From assembly GCA_013397795.1 (NCBI GenBank), contig VZTJ01002448.1, positions 1,417,570 through 1,481,569 on the forward strand: a DNA stretch of 64,000 nt, in the 5' to 3' direction. Made by a program: the position numbers and the translations under genes. The notes beneath the pieces were generated by a model. That model saw only the letters and a program-made list of their open reading frames with translations. It had not been told where the DNA came from and searched no databases. Below, in pieces: positions 27,763-38,461 of this stretch (positions within the stretch are counted from its first letter, which is position 1; the number at the start of each line of letters is the position of its first letter). Source of the DNA: Orthonyx spaldingii. Its lineage: Eukaryota > Chordata > Aves > Passeriformes > Orthonychidae.

Positions 27763-27824
27763 ATAACTGCAAAGAGGTTGTCATTACTGGTTACACGCAA
27801 GCAGAAGCCAGATCTCTTTCTTAA
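27763..27824 (+). CDS. KCNC2: KCNC2 terminal exon 2 (DNCKEVVITGY... tail)
   Basis: The acceptor tttgcacacag ends at 27762. AT completes an Asp codon with the G from the shared exon. The frame reads NCKEVVITGYTQAEARSLS to a TAA at 27822-27824. This is the Kv3.2b-type tail, and it is homologous to the Kv3.1b end (KDLCKEPVIAKYMPTEA). The exon is far too short to appear as an open frame of its own; it was found by phase, acceptor and recognition of the tail. The isoform would be 386 residues within this window. A strong donor-like AAAG|GTAAAC follows at 27858, so this may be an internal cassette exon (27763-27857) rather than a true terminal exon. Confidence 0.93.
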
Positions 27825-28908
27825 TGGCTTGGGGAAGGCACAAAACATGCAAGAAAGGTAAACGCCATCCAGACTTGCAATTTTAAGCTAGCAAGTGCTG
27901 CTTGGTACTGTAGTAATTTCTCTACTCCAGGGTTCCTCAACATTTTCAGAAGCTGAGTACCAAGTAAAATTGAAATGATTATTGGGGGCTTTTTTGTACC
28001 ATTGTAAGAGGATAGTAGTTCTCAAGTTGGGTTTTTGACCAGCCTTATACCTCTGGCTCATGGGCTTCAAAAATTTCTTCAGTCAATGTTTTTTGAGGTG
28101 CTTTGTCCTATATGTTGTTTGTCTGTCTGTTTTGCAACCTGTCTCCTTGTATTCTCCATCTGTCTCCATAAAGCACAGAGATACTGTTAAAATGCCCCCC
28201 TCTTTTAAGTTGAACTAAGAACATTTTTTCTCCTTTTCTCTCTTTTTTTTTTTTCATATGGACTATACATCTGTGTATAGATAGAAAAATACATATTTTT
28301 CAAGTGCAGTTAGTATCATCTAGACTAACTCGTGTGCACTCCTAAGATTTTTCGAGCGCGATTTAGTAGCGGCTTTTCAGCACTTACCGGTTGCCTATTG
28401 CATCAATCTTCCTCCTAGCAACCAGCATTCATTACAATTTTGAAACTGTATCTCCTCTAGTAGCTTTTTCATTCAATATTAACCTCTGTTTATGCAACAG
28501 GACAAATGCAATGGCAAATTTGAGGTTCTGGGCTGGTGAGGAATAATTACCCTTAAAATGCAGAGTTTTAGAACTACATGGGGAAGACCATAATGACTGA
28601 AATCTTAAGTGATCCTTGAAATTGTTGAATAATACCTGATTGTCATGTTTTATTTTTTGTTAGGAAAAGAAATACAACTTATTGTTGACCATGTAACATG
28701 TTCTTCTGTATATAGCCTAGCCTGATAGCATGACTTGCATGTCAGAATTCTTGTACAATAATGTATTTATCAAAGTATACATTTCTGATATTTAGAGATG
28801 TACATTGATTTACTTTTGGTAAAATATTGTCAATAGAAAAATAACTGCAAACAGCTTTTAGCAAATGAATTAATATAATATCTGGTGCTGCTGTTATATT
28901 AACTACAG
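27825..28908 (+). other. KCNC2: UTR/intron between KCNC2 terminal exons 2 and 3
   Basis: Contains a possible donor at 27858, several T-rich runs and the CpG-retaining element at 28331-28423. No further coding segment was recognised. Confidence 0.6.
28331..28423. promoter_or_regulatory. CpG-retaining element with inverted repeat (candidate conserved site)
   Basis: Six CpG dinucleotides fall within about 60 bases (28331-28389) in otherwise CpG-poor DNA. They are followed by GGTTGC at 28389-28394, whose reverse complement GCAACC lies at 28418-28423. The second arm sits in cctagcaacc, which resembles an RFX-type X-box half-site. It could be a DNA regulatory element or an RNA hairpin in a 3' UTR. 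Function is inferred only. Confidence 0.3.
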
Positions 28909-29018
28909 TGTTGTACAGAATTTATCATGGATTTTTGACTGCTGAAAAAGGGACAATGGAATTTAGCCATACCAAGGACTGTACTGGAAAGAGACTGCTG
29001 CTGCTGAATGGGCCCTGA
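28909..29018 (+). CDS. KCNC2: KCNC2 terminal exon 3 (VLYRIYHGFLTAEKG... tail)
   Basis: The acceptor attaactacag ends at 28908. TG completes a Val codon with the G from the shared exon. The frame reads LYRIYHGFLTAEKGTMEFS, then HTKDCTGKRLLLLNGP, to a TGA at 29016-29018. I recognise this as another Kv3.2 C-terminal variant known in mammals, nearly unchanged. It replaces the last 45 residues of the long form with 36 different ones. All three tails join at the same codon, after DGGIRK. A run of four CTG codons encodes the LLLL. Which isoform letter it carries is not certain from memory. Confidence 0.9.
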
Positions 29019-29152
29019 TAAACAACTCACACCTTGAGGAGGTCACTGAGACTTTGCGTGCGAAGTAGAGCTTGTTAAAGAAGATGAAAGACTGCTCATA
29101 ATTACTGCTGCCAGAGGAAGGGGTGACTAGTCACTGTTGATGAGTCAGTGTA

Positions 29153-29158
29153 AATAAA
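29153..29158 (+). terminator. Polyadenylation signal AATAAA after terminal exon 3
   Basis: Lies 134 bases after the stop of terminal exon 3 and is a plausible 3' end of the gene. It would also serve transcripts carrying terminal exon 2 if that exon is spliced onward. Further AATAAA-like hexamers occur near 29590. Confidence 0.5.
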
Positions 29159-32100
29159 ACGTGTGTGCATGGAATATCAGTTTTTATCTATATCAAGGAA
29201 AGCTGAATTCATGTCATCATTGCTAAGGCTCCATGCAAAGACCCACACCCCTGTGTTTATTATTCCTGGTTCCTGCAGTAAGTTGTGCTGTGGATCATAC
29301 AAAGACACACGCTTAATAATAGTAGTGATGTAAACTACATCTGTCTTGACTTCTGTCATCCTAATGGCATATATTGCAAGTCACAAATTTGAACAGAGTA
29401 GGTTTGCATAAGTCCTTGCTTTCTCAGTTTGCCATGACCTAAATTGTTAAGAATTCTAGTGTACATGCCAAGTCCTAAGTTTACTTTTCACTTTGATAAC
29501 AAAAATGTGACTGCAAACAAACATCACTGACTTTGTTCACAGCACACAGTCTTCTTTCATTGTTACCTCAAACTATAAGTATTATCAGAAATAAAATTCT
29601 GGCAGCAAGACTATTTTGTGTTTTTTTTTTTTTTTTTAAATTCAAAGTGTTGCAAACCCTTAATAAGTATAAAAGTTGTATTAAAATTATATTCTACAAA
29701 TGTATATTTTGCATAAAATATATATTCTTTGATAAGTTACTTTCTGTGATTTTTGTGGTAAATGGATCTAGTCTATTCTATGTTTATGAGACATTGTAGT
29801 GCTACGATGTGGTAATTATGTTCTCTCCATCCTATTCAGTGGGAAATTCTCCAGAATCTGTTTTGTCACCCTGGTGTCCCAATTGTAGGGACCTGTCCCA
29901 GTTGTGAAATTCTGTATCGTGGAACTTCTGTGAACATGTCAAGGTGCATGCACAACCCTGGTGGAAACCAGTGGAAATGTAATACCTGATTTGGAGAATA
30001 AAAGGCAAAAGACCTGGGGAGGAACTTGGAACATACCTTCTGAACTGGCTCATGAGCTTTCTTTAGCTTTATCGGTCCCCTGCTGGCTACCGGCCATCCC
30101 AGTTCTCAAACAAGCTTCCTGGAATGCATGAGGAGCTAATTCAAAAACTAACACAAACTGGCTTCTGCAACAATTGAAAATCTATCAGCTTGTTACTGAC
30201 CCTATACCTCATGTGGAAGTTTCGGTCAGACTGGGTATTTTAAGTCTCATGGGGGTTTTATTGCACCCTGGTGTGAAGTCAACCTAAAAAGGAGGTGAGA
30301 AATGGTTGCTTAAAACTTCTAATACACTGTATTTGGGGCAACCAGAAATCCCCAAATACACAAGCAGAGTGTCTGAGAGGGGTGAGGTAGCTAGTACAGC
30401 TTTACACGTGATCTGAGAGGCTCTAATGCAGTATTTTGGCATATGTGCTGTAATGTAAGAAAGGTTCCAGAAAACAGGATCAGAAAACACGTGTTCAAGT
30501 TTTAGAAAATGTGTTATAGTGATATATGAGGAAAGCTCACTGTGCTGGGTTTGCCCAAAGGTGAGGAGTTGCCTGTATTGTGATTGTGAGCAGTACCCAA
30601 GGGAAGAAGAGGTGCGGTGGTCAGGCAGCACAAGGCTCACAGCCAGCTCCAGTCACCCTGGGTGATGTCTGCCCCAAGCACCTAGAAAGAGGTATCTGGT
30701 TTTCCTCAGTGCTACACAGGCACGGTGATGGTCCCCAGATGGGATGCGGACAAGGGGATGCATTTTGTTGGTCAAGATTGTAGAAAACACTGATGGCCAT
30801 CTTCTGACATCTTCTCCTGTCTCTGGATGGTAAGGAGCCTGGATGGATCTCCACCGTCACAGAACTTTTGAATCCAGAATATCCTGGACTCGGTATAATT
30901 TTTCTGCCAGAGAACCAAGCTCATGTTTAAATGCTTTCTTTTAAAACACACCTGGAGGACAAGCTGATGGTGAGTCTAGTAACTATTTATGTGTCTTGAA
31001 ACTACAACCCAACTCTGACTGTTCTAAGAGGAAAAGTTGGCTTAACTACCAGCCCTCAAAACTAGCCCCCTCCTGTTCCTCACCTTTTTCTGGTCTCAGG
31101 AAGGGGTGAAAGGGCATTTTCATGAGAGGTAGGACACCAAGGTTTAACTTTCTCAGGCTGAGGAAGGCTTTGAACCTAAACCTCACTCTTCAGGGTACTG
31201 CAGTTCCAATGTCTCAGATACAATGCAAAGATTGGACTGCACATTCTCATTCACTTCTTCTTTTGGCCATCCTTTAAAGGAAAGTAGATGCAATGATCAG
31301 AAGCAAAATTGCACCTTCAGAAAGGAGTTTTGGTGCAAACAGGAAGATGGTGTGTGGGTATTCTGGGAATCAAATACCCACCAAGGATGGTTGTGGCCTT
31401 CTCTGATCTTGACTTAGGAGTCGAAAAACTTATTTAATCCTTGTATAAGTATTATTTAAGGGTTAGAAGTCAAAATTGGAAAACAAGCAATGAATTTACA
31501 AGCAATGCATCTGCCAAAACAATTTAGGAGAAGCTGTTGCTCATTTGCCTTTTAAAATTGTAAAGTCAAGGTGTCAAAAATGACAATCCCTTTGAAAGAC
31601 ATACTAATGTAACAGCAGAGTTTGTGCAGAGACCAAAAGCTGTGATGTATTGTGAAGATGAGCAGATTGTGGGACGTTTGGACTTTGAAGGCAGTTATTG
31701 TTCTTATGAGGCCTCATTCAGCACTGACAAAATGTTGTTCCAGCAAATTGTGAGACACTGCATTATGAGTGTTTATAGGTGTGTACTGCAAACTGGTGGC
31801 AGAATTTCTAAGCATGCAGCTAATGATAATTAATATAATCCTGCATAATCAGGGGATTTTATAATGTATGAAAAAATTGCTATTCATAGAAGTTCTCTTA
31901 CAAAAGGTCTGGATTAAATTAAAGCTGCTAAAAGAGAAGGAAATTTAAGGAATCTGTTCAGATGGGTAACTGAAAACTATAGGGGGAAGGGATCAATCTG
32001 ACATGAGCAAACTTGCCAGCATAGTTAATGTGAAATATGAATTTCAAAAGTCATGAATGAATTAACTATATGAAAGAGAGCATTTTATCATTTGAAAAAA

Positions 32101-33114
32101 TCATGCAGAAGTCAGATAAAGGAAATTGGAATGGAAAACTGCTATTAGAAAATTAATTTATTAATAGACTGTATTACAAGCAATGGCTTGAACGATTCCA
32201 TAATAGAGCCTTTGAATACTAACTGAGTGAGAAGAAAAAAGAAGAAAGGTTTCTATCAGGTCAAATTTACCAGAAATATTAGTATTTTTATAATACGTTA
32301 GTTTCCTCTTGGAAATAATTTTTATTTATTTAATTTCCCAAGAGACAAGTTATTTTAAAAATGGTGGGTTTTAAAAGTTGGCTCAGGAACAAATATTAAG
32401 CTATTAGTGCTGGGTGTTGAGTACCTTACTGGTCTGGCATTAGGAGCATTTCTCTCCTACTTTAGTGAATATCCCTGGGACATATTGAAATTGCAGAGGT
32501 GTCTGATTTCTAGCCCCAGAGACAGGGATCTGTCACATGGTGTCTCCATGGGCAGGATGGAATGCTCTCCAGCCAGGTGTGAGTGGTGCAGAGCTCCTGA
32601 CTCTGCAGCACAGCCTGCAGAAGCATCCTGAGTTTGGTCTAGGTGCGGCTTCTCATTGCTTTCTGGCAAAATATGCATGCTTCCCCCACCCTCCTCAACC
32701 TCCTCCCCAAAACCCAACCTTCTGTCACTTGCATTTTTTTGTTATGAGCATGTTGATGAACAGCTGACAGATTTCAGATTCATGCTTTCACAGCTTCACA
32801 TTCGCAGATGGCAATATTCTAGCATATTTAAAAAAAAGAAGTTGGAGGTGGACACTTTTTGAAAATTTGGCACAAAAATGTTATGCATTTCATTTAACAT
32901 CTCCTGTATTATTTGCAGGTGGAAGACTGGAGATCAGTTGAAACCCGGGGCACAGCTAGGCTATTCTGAAACTTTTAGGATGTGTTGTTTTTATGTTCTG
33001 CATCTGGTTAGAACATTGCTACATTTTGTTATTACATGAAGCTCTCAGTTTTCTCCTCAAATGGAATTTTGAGATAAGATACTAGAGCAAGTCAGAGAGT
33101 ACTATTTTAAGTTG
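29159..33114. other. Downstream intergenic or extended 3' UTR sequence, no gene recognised
   Basis: AT-rich, with a T run at about 29622-29637. Open frames here (for example 30284-30640 on the minus strand) are short, lack start context or domains, and overlap frames on the other strand. Part of it could be 3' UTR if later polyadenylation sites are used. Confidence 0.6.
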
Positions 33115-33317
33115 GAATTGGAACTGGCTTCCCAGGGAAGTGGTGAAATCACCATCCCTGGAGTTATTTAAAAGACATGTAGATGTGGCACTGGTGAACA
33201 AGGATATGGTGAACAAGGATATAGTGAACAAGACAGTGCTGGGTTAACGGTTGGACTTGATGATCCATCTTTCCCAAATCGAGGTCTTTTCCAAACTTAG
33301 TAATTCTGTGATTCTTA
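33115..33317 (+). repeat. CR1 LINE 3' end, + orientation
   Basis: Contains the typical avian CR1 3' tail in order: 'cccagggaagtggtgaaatc', 'accatccctggagttattta', a stretch around 'agatgtggcactg', 'ttggacttgatgatc', 'aggtcttttccaaactta', and the terminal 'attctgtgattct' repeat. Like most avian CR1 copies it is truncated at the 5' end. A small 15-base tandem repeat based on 'gtgaacaaggatat' has expanded inside it at about 33191-33233. The match is by recognition of the family, with visible divergence. Confidence 0.9.
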
Positions 33318-34399
33318 TAAGATTGCAAACATGAATTGTACTATGCAGAAAAAGATACTCCTTGGGAAATACTGAGGCTGTAATAGATGACTGTAGCTTA
33401 ACAACTCTTTGTTTTGCAGAATGGTACAGGTACCTTTTTAAAATACAGAAAGCAGACAATTTCGTGTTGGCCTCCTCAGAGCAGCATTAGACTTACCTAA
33501 GATAAGAACTACCAAAAGAAGAAAGTGGAAGTTCTTCCCCTTGACCTTAAGACAGCTTATTTGCAAAAGTAGCAAGATCAGACTTCTTAAAGAAGCCTGG
33601 CCTTTTCAGCAAAACAATGCAAAACTCCATCAATCTGAAGAATAGTAAACCGTAGCCACATTATCCTATTAAGCTGATGCTAAATATAGAATGGATTTTC
33701 AGTTCCTTACAGGGATTTCCTAGCTTGTGACTAAATGCAGCACCAAGGTTTTATGAAAATCTTATTTTCTTCATGACTGTGAATGTTTTTGGTACAATGA
33801 AGTTTGGCAGTCTGAAAGTCTTCAGATGATACCATTGTTTAGAGGTAATTTTTGCATTTTTCTAGCATAAAAAATACTTTTTTTTCTGAACTGGAACACT
33901 GGAAAGGGGGATAGAGGGAACACTGAAGGACATAATTTTCTTGAACTCCTATGAAATCTGCCGTGAAGCTGTGACCACACAGAAATAGAAATGCACAGTT
34001 TTCCCTATGTCAGTGTTGTAACATTGTAGCTCTCACATTTCTGAAACTCCTCTTAGTTTTGTTTGGAAATCACAGCAACAAAATTTATTTAGTTACTGCT
34101 GTTTATAACCTCTACTTAAACTTTTGAGAATTATGCTTTAAACCTCTGAATAATGGAGCAATTAGAGAGCTTAAGAGCATGAGGACTGTGCTCGGAGAAC
34201 ACATGCACAAATTTAATAGTTTCATCTGCATTACTGAAGTGTTTCCTCAATACGGGTCATTATCTGAACAAGGTCCCAGTGTCAAATGACCTCACTAACA
34301 TGAATTGCAAAACTGCCCTTGGCTTACTTAAGCAAGACTAGGTCTTGGGAAACAATTGGCTTATGTCATGGTCATTTCCAGGACATTTATCACCAACAT
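33318..34399. other. Spacer between two CR1 fragments
   Basis: AT-rich sequence with no gene or recognised repeat. Confidence 0.6.
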
Positions 34400-34524
34400 C
34401 ATAGGATCATAGAATTGTTTAGGTTGGAAAAGACCTTAAGATCATTGAATCCAACTGTTAGCACAACAAGTCCAAGTCCAGCACTAGACTAGGTTTAAGT
34501 GCCACATCTATACATCTTTTAAAA
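34400..34524 (-). repeat. CR1 LINE 3' end, - orientation
   Basis: Reads 'ggatcatagaattgtttagg', 'ttggaaaagaccttaagatc', 'gaatccaactgttagcac' and 'taagtgccacatctata'. This is the reverse complement of an avian CR1 3' tail. The body is missing, as is usual for 5'-truncated copies. Confidence 0.88.
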
Positions 34525-37500
34525 CTGTAGTATTCTGCAGCACCTCTGCCCTGTGCATGCCTGGTGCAAACTCTGAGCAAGCTGCTTGGGTTTTTTTCTC
34601 CAGAGCTAAAGAAGGTGGATCGTTCACGTCTAGAAACTGATGTTTCCTTTCTCTTAGATATCTCTTTCCTTATGGGTCAAATTGATAAATTGATCTTTGT
34701 GAATGTCTGTTGACAGAAAAATATTGGGATCTATCTCCCTCCTGGCGTGAGGACACAGGCCCAGTACAGAAGTAACATGGCCCTGCTCCAGTGTTTTTCT
34801 TGGTCTTGCAGATGTGCAGTGCCAAGACATGGACATTTTCCCTCCACTGCCTCACAAGTAGTTTCTTTTTCAGCACTTGTGTTCTTCTGAGAAGACGAAA
34901 GGAGTGTGCAACCAGAGCCTTCCTGGGTGGCAGCTCATGCTCAGATGCAGATGGGACGGACCTGTTCCCACACTGACTCCTGAGCTTGCTCCTCATTTTT
35001 TGGTGTTGCAAGAAAACTCTGGTGAAACCATCCTGTCATGTGAGCTCCAGGTGTACATCAAGAACACTTCTTGGCTGACCATTTGGCTATGTGAGAAGCT
35101 TTAACCAGAGTTCATATTACCAGTTTACTTTCTTTTTCCTTCTGCAGTATACTGAACCCACTATGTAGATTATTCCCTTGTTTTATTTGCATGTGCCTTC
35201 ACTGCTTTCTGTCCTCTGCAGTTTTCCTAGCTTCAACTCTGCCCATCGTGTATTCAGGACTTACCCACATGCCTCCTTTGCCTGTCTCCTCATTACAGTG
35301 CATCTGTAGCCTGCTGGAAGGGAAAAGGTAAGTGAATCTGGACCTGAATCGCAAGGACAGAGGAGTACAGGACTGAGACTCCTTTCTAAACCAACTAAAA
35401 GTTGTTGGAGATGTTGCGTTTTGCAGTTGGGCCCAGCCCAGCTTGGAATGAATTGGCAATTCTCTGCAGCATCTTTTGTATAGCTGCCACAGTTGGGAAC
35501 ATTAAATTCTGGAACCACAAAATGCTGTCTAAAAAGCAACACAGCTGTCAATGAAAAGCAGTTTGCAACTGGAATATGTCCAGTGCCTGGGCCACTGCAG
35601 TGGGACATGCCAAAAAAACAGAGGTAATTGCTTAGAAACCAAATTCAGAAATTAGATTTTCCAACCGCATATTCACTGAACTATTCATTTACCAATCAAT
35701 ATAATAGTACTGAGCAGAATGATTGGAGTGCTGAATATATCATAAGCTATCAAAAATAATGACAAATACTGACATGATTCTTTGTGCCTTTTTTTTGAGG
35801 CTTACTGTAATAGTGAATTTCCTTCACATACAAAGAAAATATAATGAAAATAGGTGCATTAGTTAAATTAATGTCAGGAATTAAGCATTCCTCAAAGGTA
35901 GCTATAAGAATTTACTTCAAGAAAAGTTTTAATATTCTAGTCCTAGCCAGAAACTCTGAATTAAGTTTTATTCATAGTCCTCAGTACCGTTCAACTAGGG
36001 CATAACTTCTAGACTTCTATTGTCCTCATTACCAGGAAGTTTGTTTCACTTATCTGTATTTGAATCTTCAGGCAGTTACAGGTAAATTTTTTATGCAATC
36101 ATTCCTGCATTGCCTGTGTCTTTTAAAAAATACTAAACAAACTATGTTATATGCTTATCCAAGTTGTCAAATGAGATATTTTGTAACAGCTGGCAGGGCA
36201 GGCAGACATATGCTTAGCAACAGAGATGCTCCAGGTTATGGTCTGTAGTTCACAGTAGGTCCTCGGGGAGATTTGTGGGCCTGGCTTTGTCTCTGTGGGG
36301 CTGCTACTACCATGTCTAAGCTAAAGGAAGGGGTTGGAACTGCAGCTGTCTGATTCCCCATAAAGGTTGCAGCACACAGATCTGGGAGATGCAAGCATCT
36401 GTCTATGGCGAGCACTGGGATTTAATTCACTGCCTTCCTAAAAAGCCCAACCCAGCCCAGCCCACTGAGCAGTGTGGTTGTCCTCTGCAGGGCACAGCTC
36501 TGGTGTTACAGCTGCATGACCAGCAGCACTGCCAACACCCTTTTGGGTTCTGCATCTGATTTCAGCCCTGCAGGCGACTGCCTTGGTTGGGACCCAGCAG
36601 CAGTGTGTAGGGTAAGTGTAGCTGTATCCAAACCTTGATACTAAGCTGTGCAATTCCTGACAAAAGTTTTAGGGAGTCAGATGGAATGCGCTGCCTGTCC
36701 AAGAAGCAGTGTTATGTGACAGCCACCATGCTGCTGCAGCATGCGTTTGTGTCCTCTTCTCCCAAGGATTTCACAAAGGTGTTTTCTCCTTTTGTGGTGG
36801 GCTTCGCTCACTGGGCTGCTGGCAGGGAAGTGGGGCTGTGCAATGAGTGCTAAACATGTCACAGCCCCCTCCGCATTCCTCTTTGTCTCCATGGCTTTGC
36901 AGAGTAGTCACATCATCACAGAAATATTTGTATAATGCCACATCTTGGTGTTTAAGAATATCATGTGCTTGGTATAAGCTGCAAATTGTGCCACGTGGCA
37001 CAAGGCAGTGGGAGGCAGGGGATCTGCTCCAAATCTCTCTGTAGGAGCATGCCTTTGGGAGCTCATCTGTAGGTGATATTATTTTCAGAGATAGAGGAGA
37101 TCGTGTTTTTTCCCATTGAGTAGGTGGGTGGATTTGGAGTGTTATGCAGGTCCAGGTGGGCCCGAGAGGAGGACAGAAACGGACTGGATGGTCCCTATGT
37201 CTACACACTGGCCTGTCTGCACCAAGATCCAAGGGGATGGCAACCACGCTGTGAGGGCTTGATATGGTCTACCCCAAATCAGTCTCAGTGGCCAAATCCT
37301 GCTGGTCCTCATATGCTGGGGCTCAGGGAGTGAGTGAGCTGGAGGGGATGAGCTGTACTGCACAGTGAAGCAGACACAGCAGAGGGGCAGGTCAGTGGGG
37401 AGAGCTATGCCAGGGTCTGGGCACGGGTATGGGACAGCTTGGTGTGGTGCAGCATCCTCTCCTGCTCACAGCCAGAGACATTGGCTGCCCCCTTTGCCAC

Positions 37501-37943
37501 AACATTCTACCTTACTCCTCCCCAGTCCCCTTGTTATCTCTTTTAGGGTTTGATTTGGCTCCTACATATTCAGGGAAAACACAGAGCATCCCCGAGGCCG
37601 CATGCACAGAAGAACATCTGCTCCTTGGATGCCCTAGGTATGGGGAGATCCTCCTTTCCTGGGCATCACTTCAGCCACCAGCTTCTCTCCTTCCTAACTC
37701 ATCTGGTATCCCATGCATTCCCAGCAGCTGGAAACTGAGAAACCACTCTGCATTTCTGGTCAGGAAGTTTTATTCCTGATGCTCTACGTAATGCATTGTC
37801 ACAACGAAGGTGGCGCCAATATGTTTGTCACCACAACCAGCCCAGCATAGTGCAGTCAAAGTTTGTTAGATGGCTCCATGGGCTTGGTGTGGACTCTAGA
37901 TGCCTAGAGATGCAGCTGTTATTATGCATTTTGCTTAAGGGAT
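34525..37943. other. Intergenic sequence with a GC-richer segment
   Basis: The segment at about 36240-37800 is clearly richer in G and C than its surroundings and has open frames on both strands, the longest 158 codons on the minus strand (36771-37247). None shows a domain, and frames on opposite strands overlap, so composition explains them. No gene was recognised. An unknown old repeat or a noncoding transcript cannot be excluded. Confidence 0.5.
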
Positions 37944-38461
37944 TATACCGGTTTTGACTGGGATTGTGTTAATTTTCTTCATAGCAGCTCATGTGGGATA
38001 TTTTTTGGATCTTCAAACGAAACAGTGTAGATAACACAGCCATGTTTTAGCTACTGATGAACAGTACTTACACAGGATTCAAGGCCATTTCTATTTCCCA
38101 GACTACCCTGCCAGTGAGCAGGCTGGGTGTGCACAAGAAGGAGCACACAGCTGGGACAGCTGACCCCAACTGACCAAAGGAATGTCCAAGACTACCATAT
38201 GACATGATACTCAGCAGTAAAAGCTTGTGAGGGAGGAACCTCTACAGGGCTGCTGTTGCTTGGAGTTTGTCAGCATTGGTCAGATGGTGGTGAGCAATAT
38301 TTTTGTTTTTTTTTTTTTTATGGCTTATTTTTCTTGGCTTTGTTTTTCTATTTTGTTGGTTTTTATTTTACTTATTAAACTGTCTTTATCTCAAACCATG
38401 AGTTTTTCCAATTTACACATATTCCCAGAACCAGCTTATGATTGTGTTTAAGGTGATAAGA
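37944..38461 (+). mobile_element. Avian endogenous-retrovirus LTR, degraded, + orientation
   Basis: Recognised by an ordered series of motifs typical of a common avian LTR: 'gtgttaattttcttcatag', 'gataacacagccatgtttta', 'agctgggacagctgacccca', 'atatgacatgatactcagca', 'ggtggtgagcaat', a T-rich block, and 'ttattaaactgtctttatct' with 'ccatgagtttttcc'. No internal retroviral genes flank it, so it is probably a solo LTR. The outer ends are eroded (TA instead of TG at the start). Flanking gggat (37939-37943) and gggct (38462-38466) could be a decayed 5-bp target duplication. Boundaries are approximate. Confidence 0.8.

Noticed and set aside
36771..37247. Minus-strand open frame of 158 codons, the longest frame outside KCNC2
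   Set aside because: It lies in a GC-richer segment where both strands have many overlapping open frames. The translation has no domain, low-complexity pattern or family resemblance.
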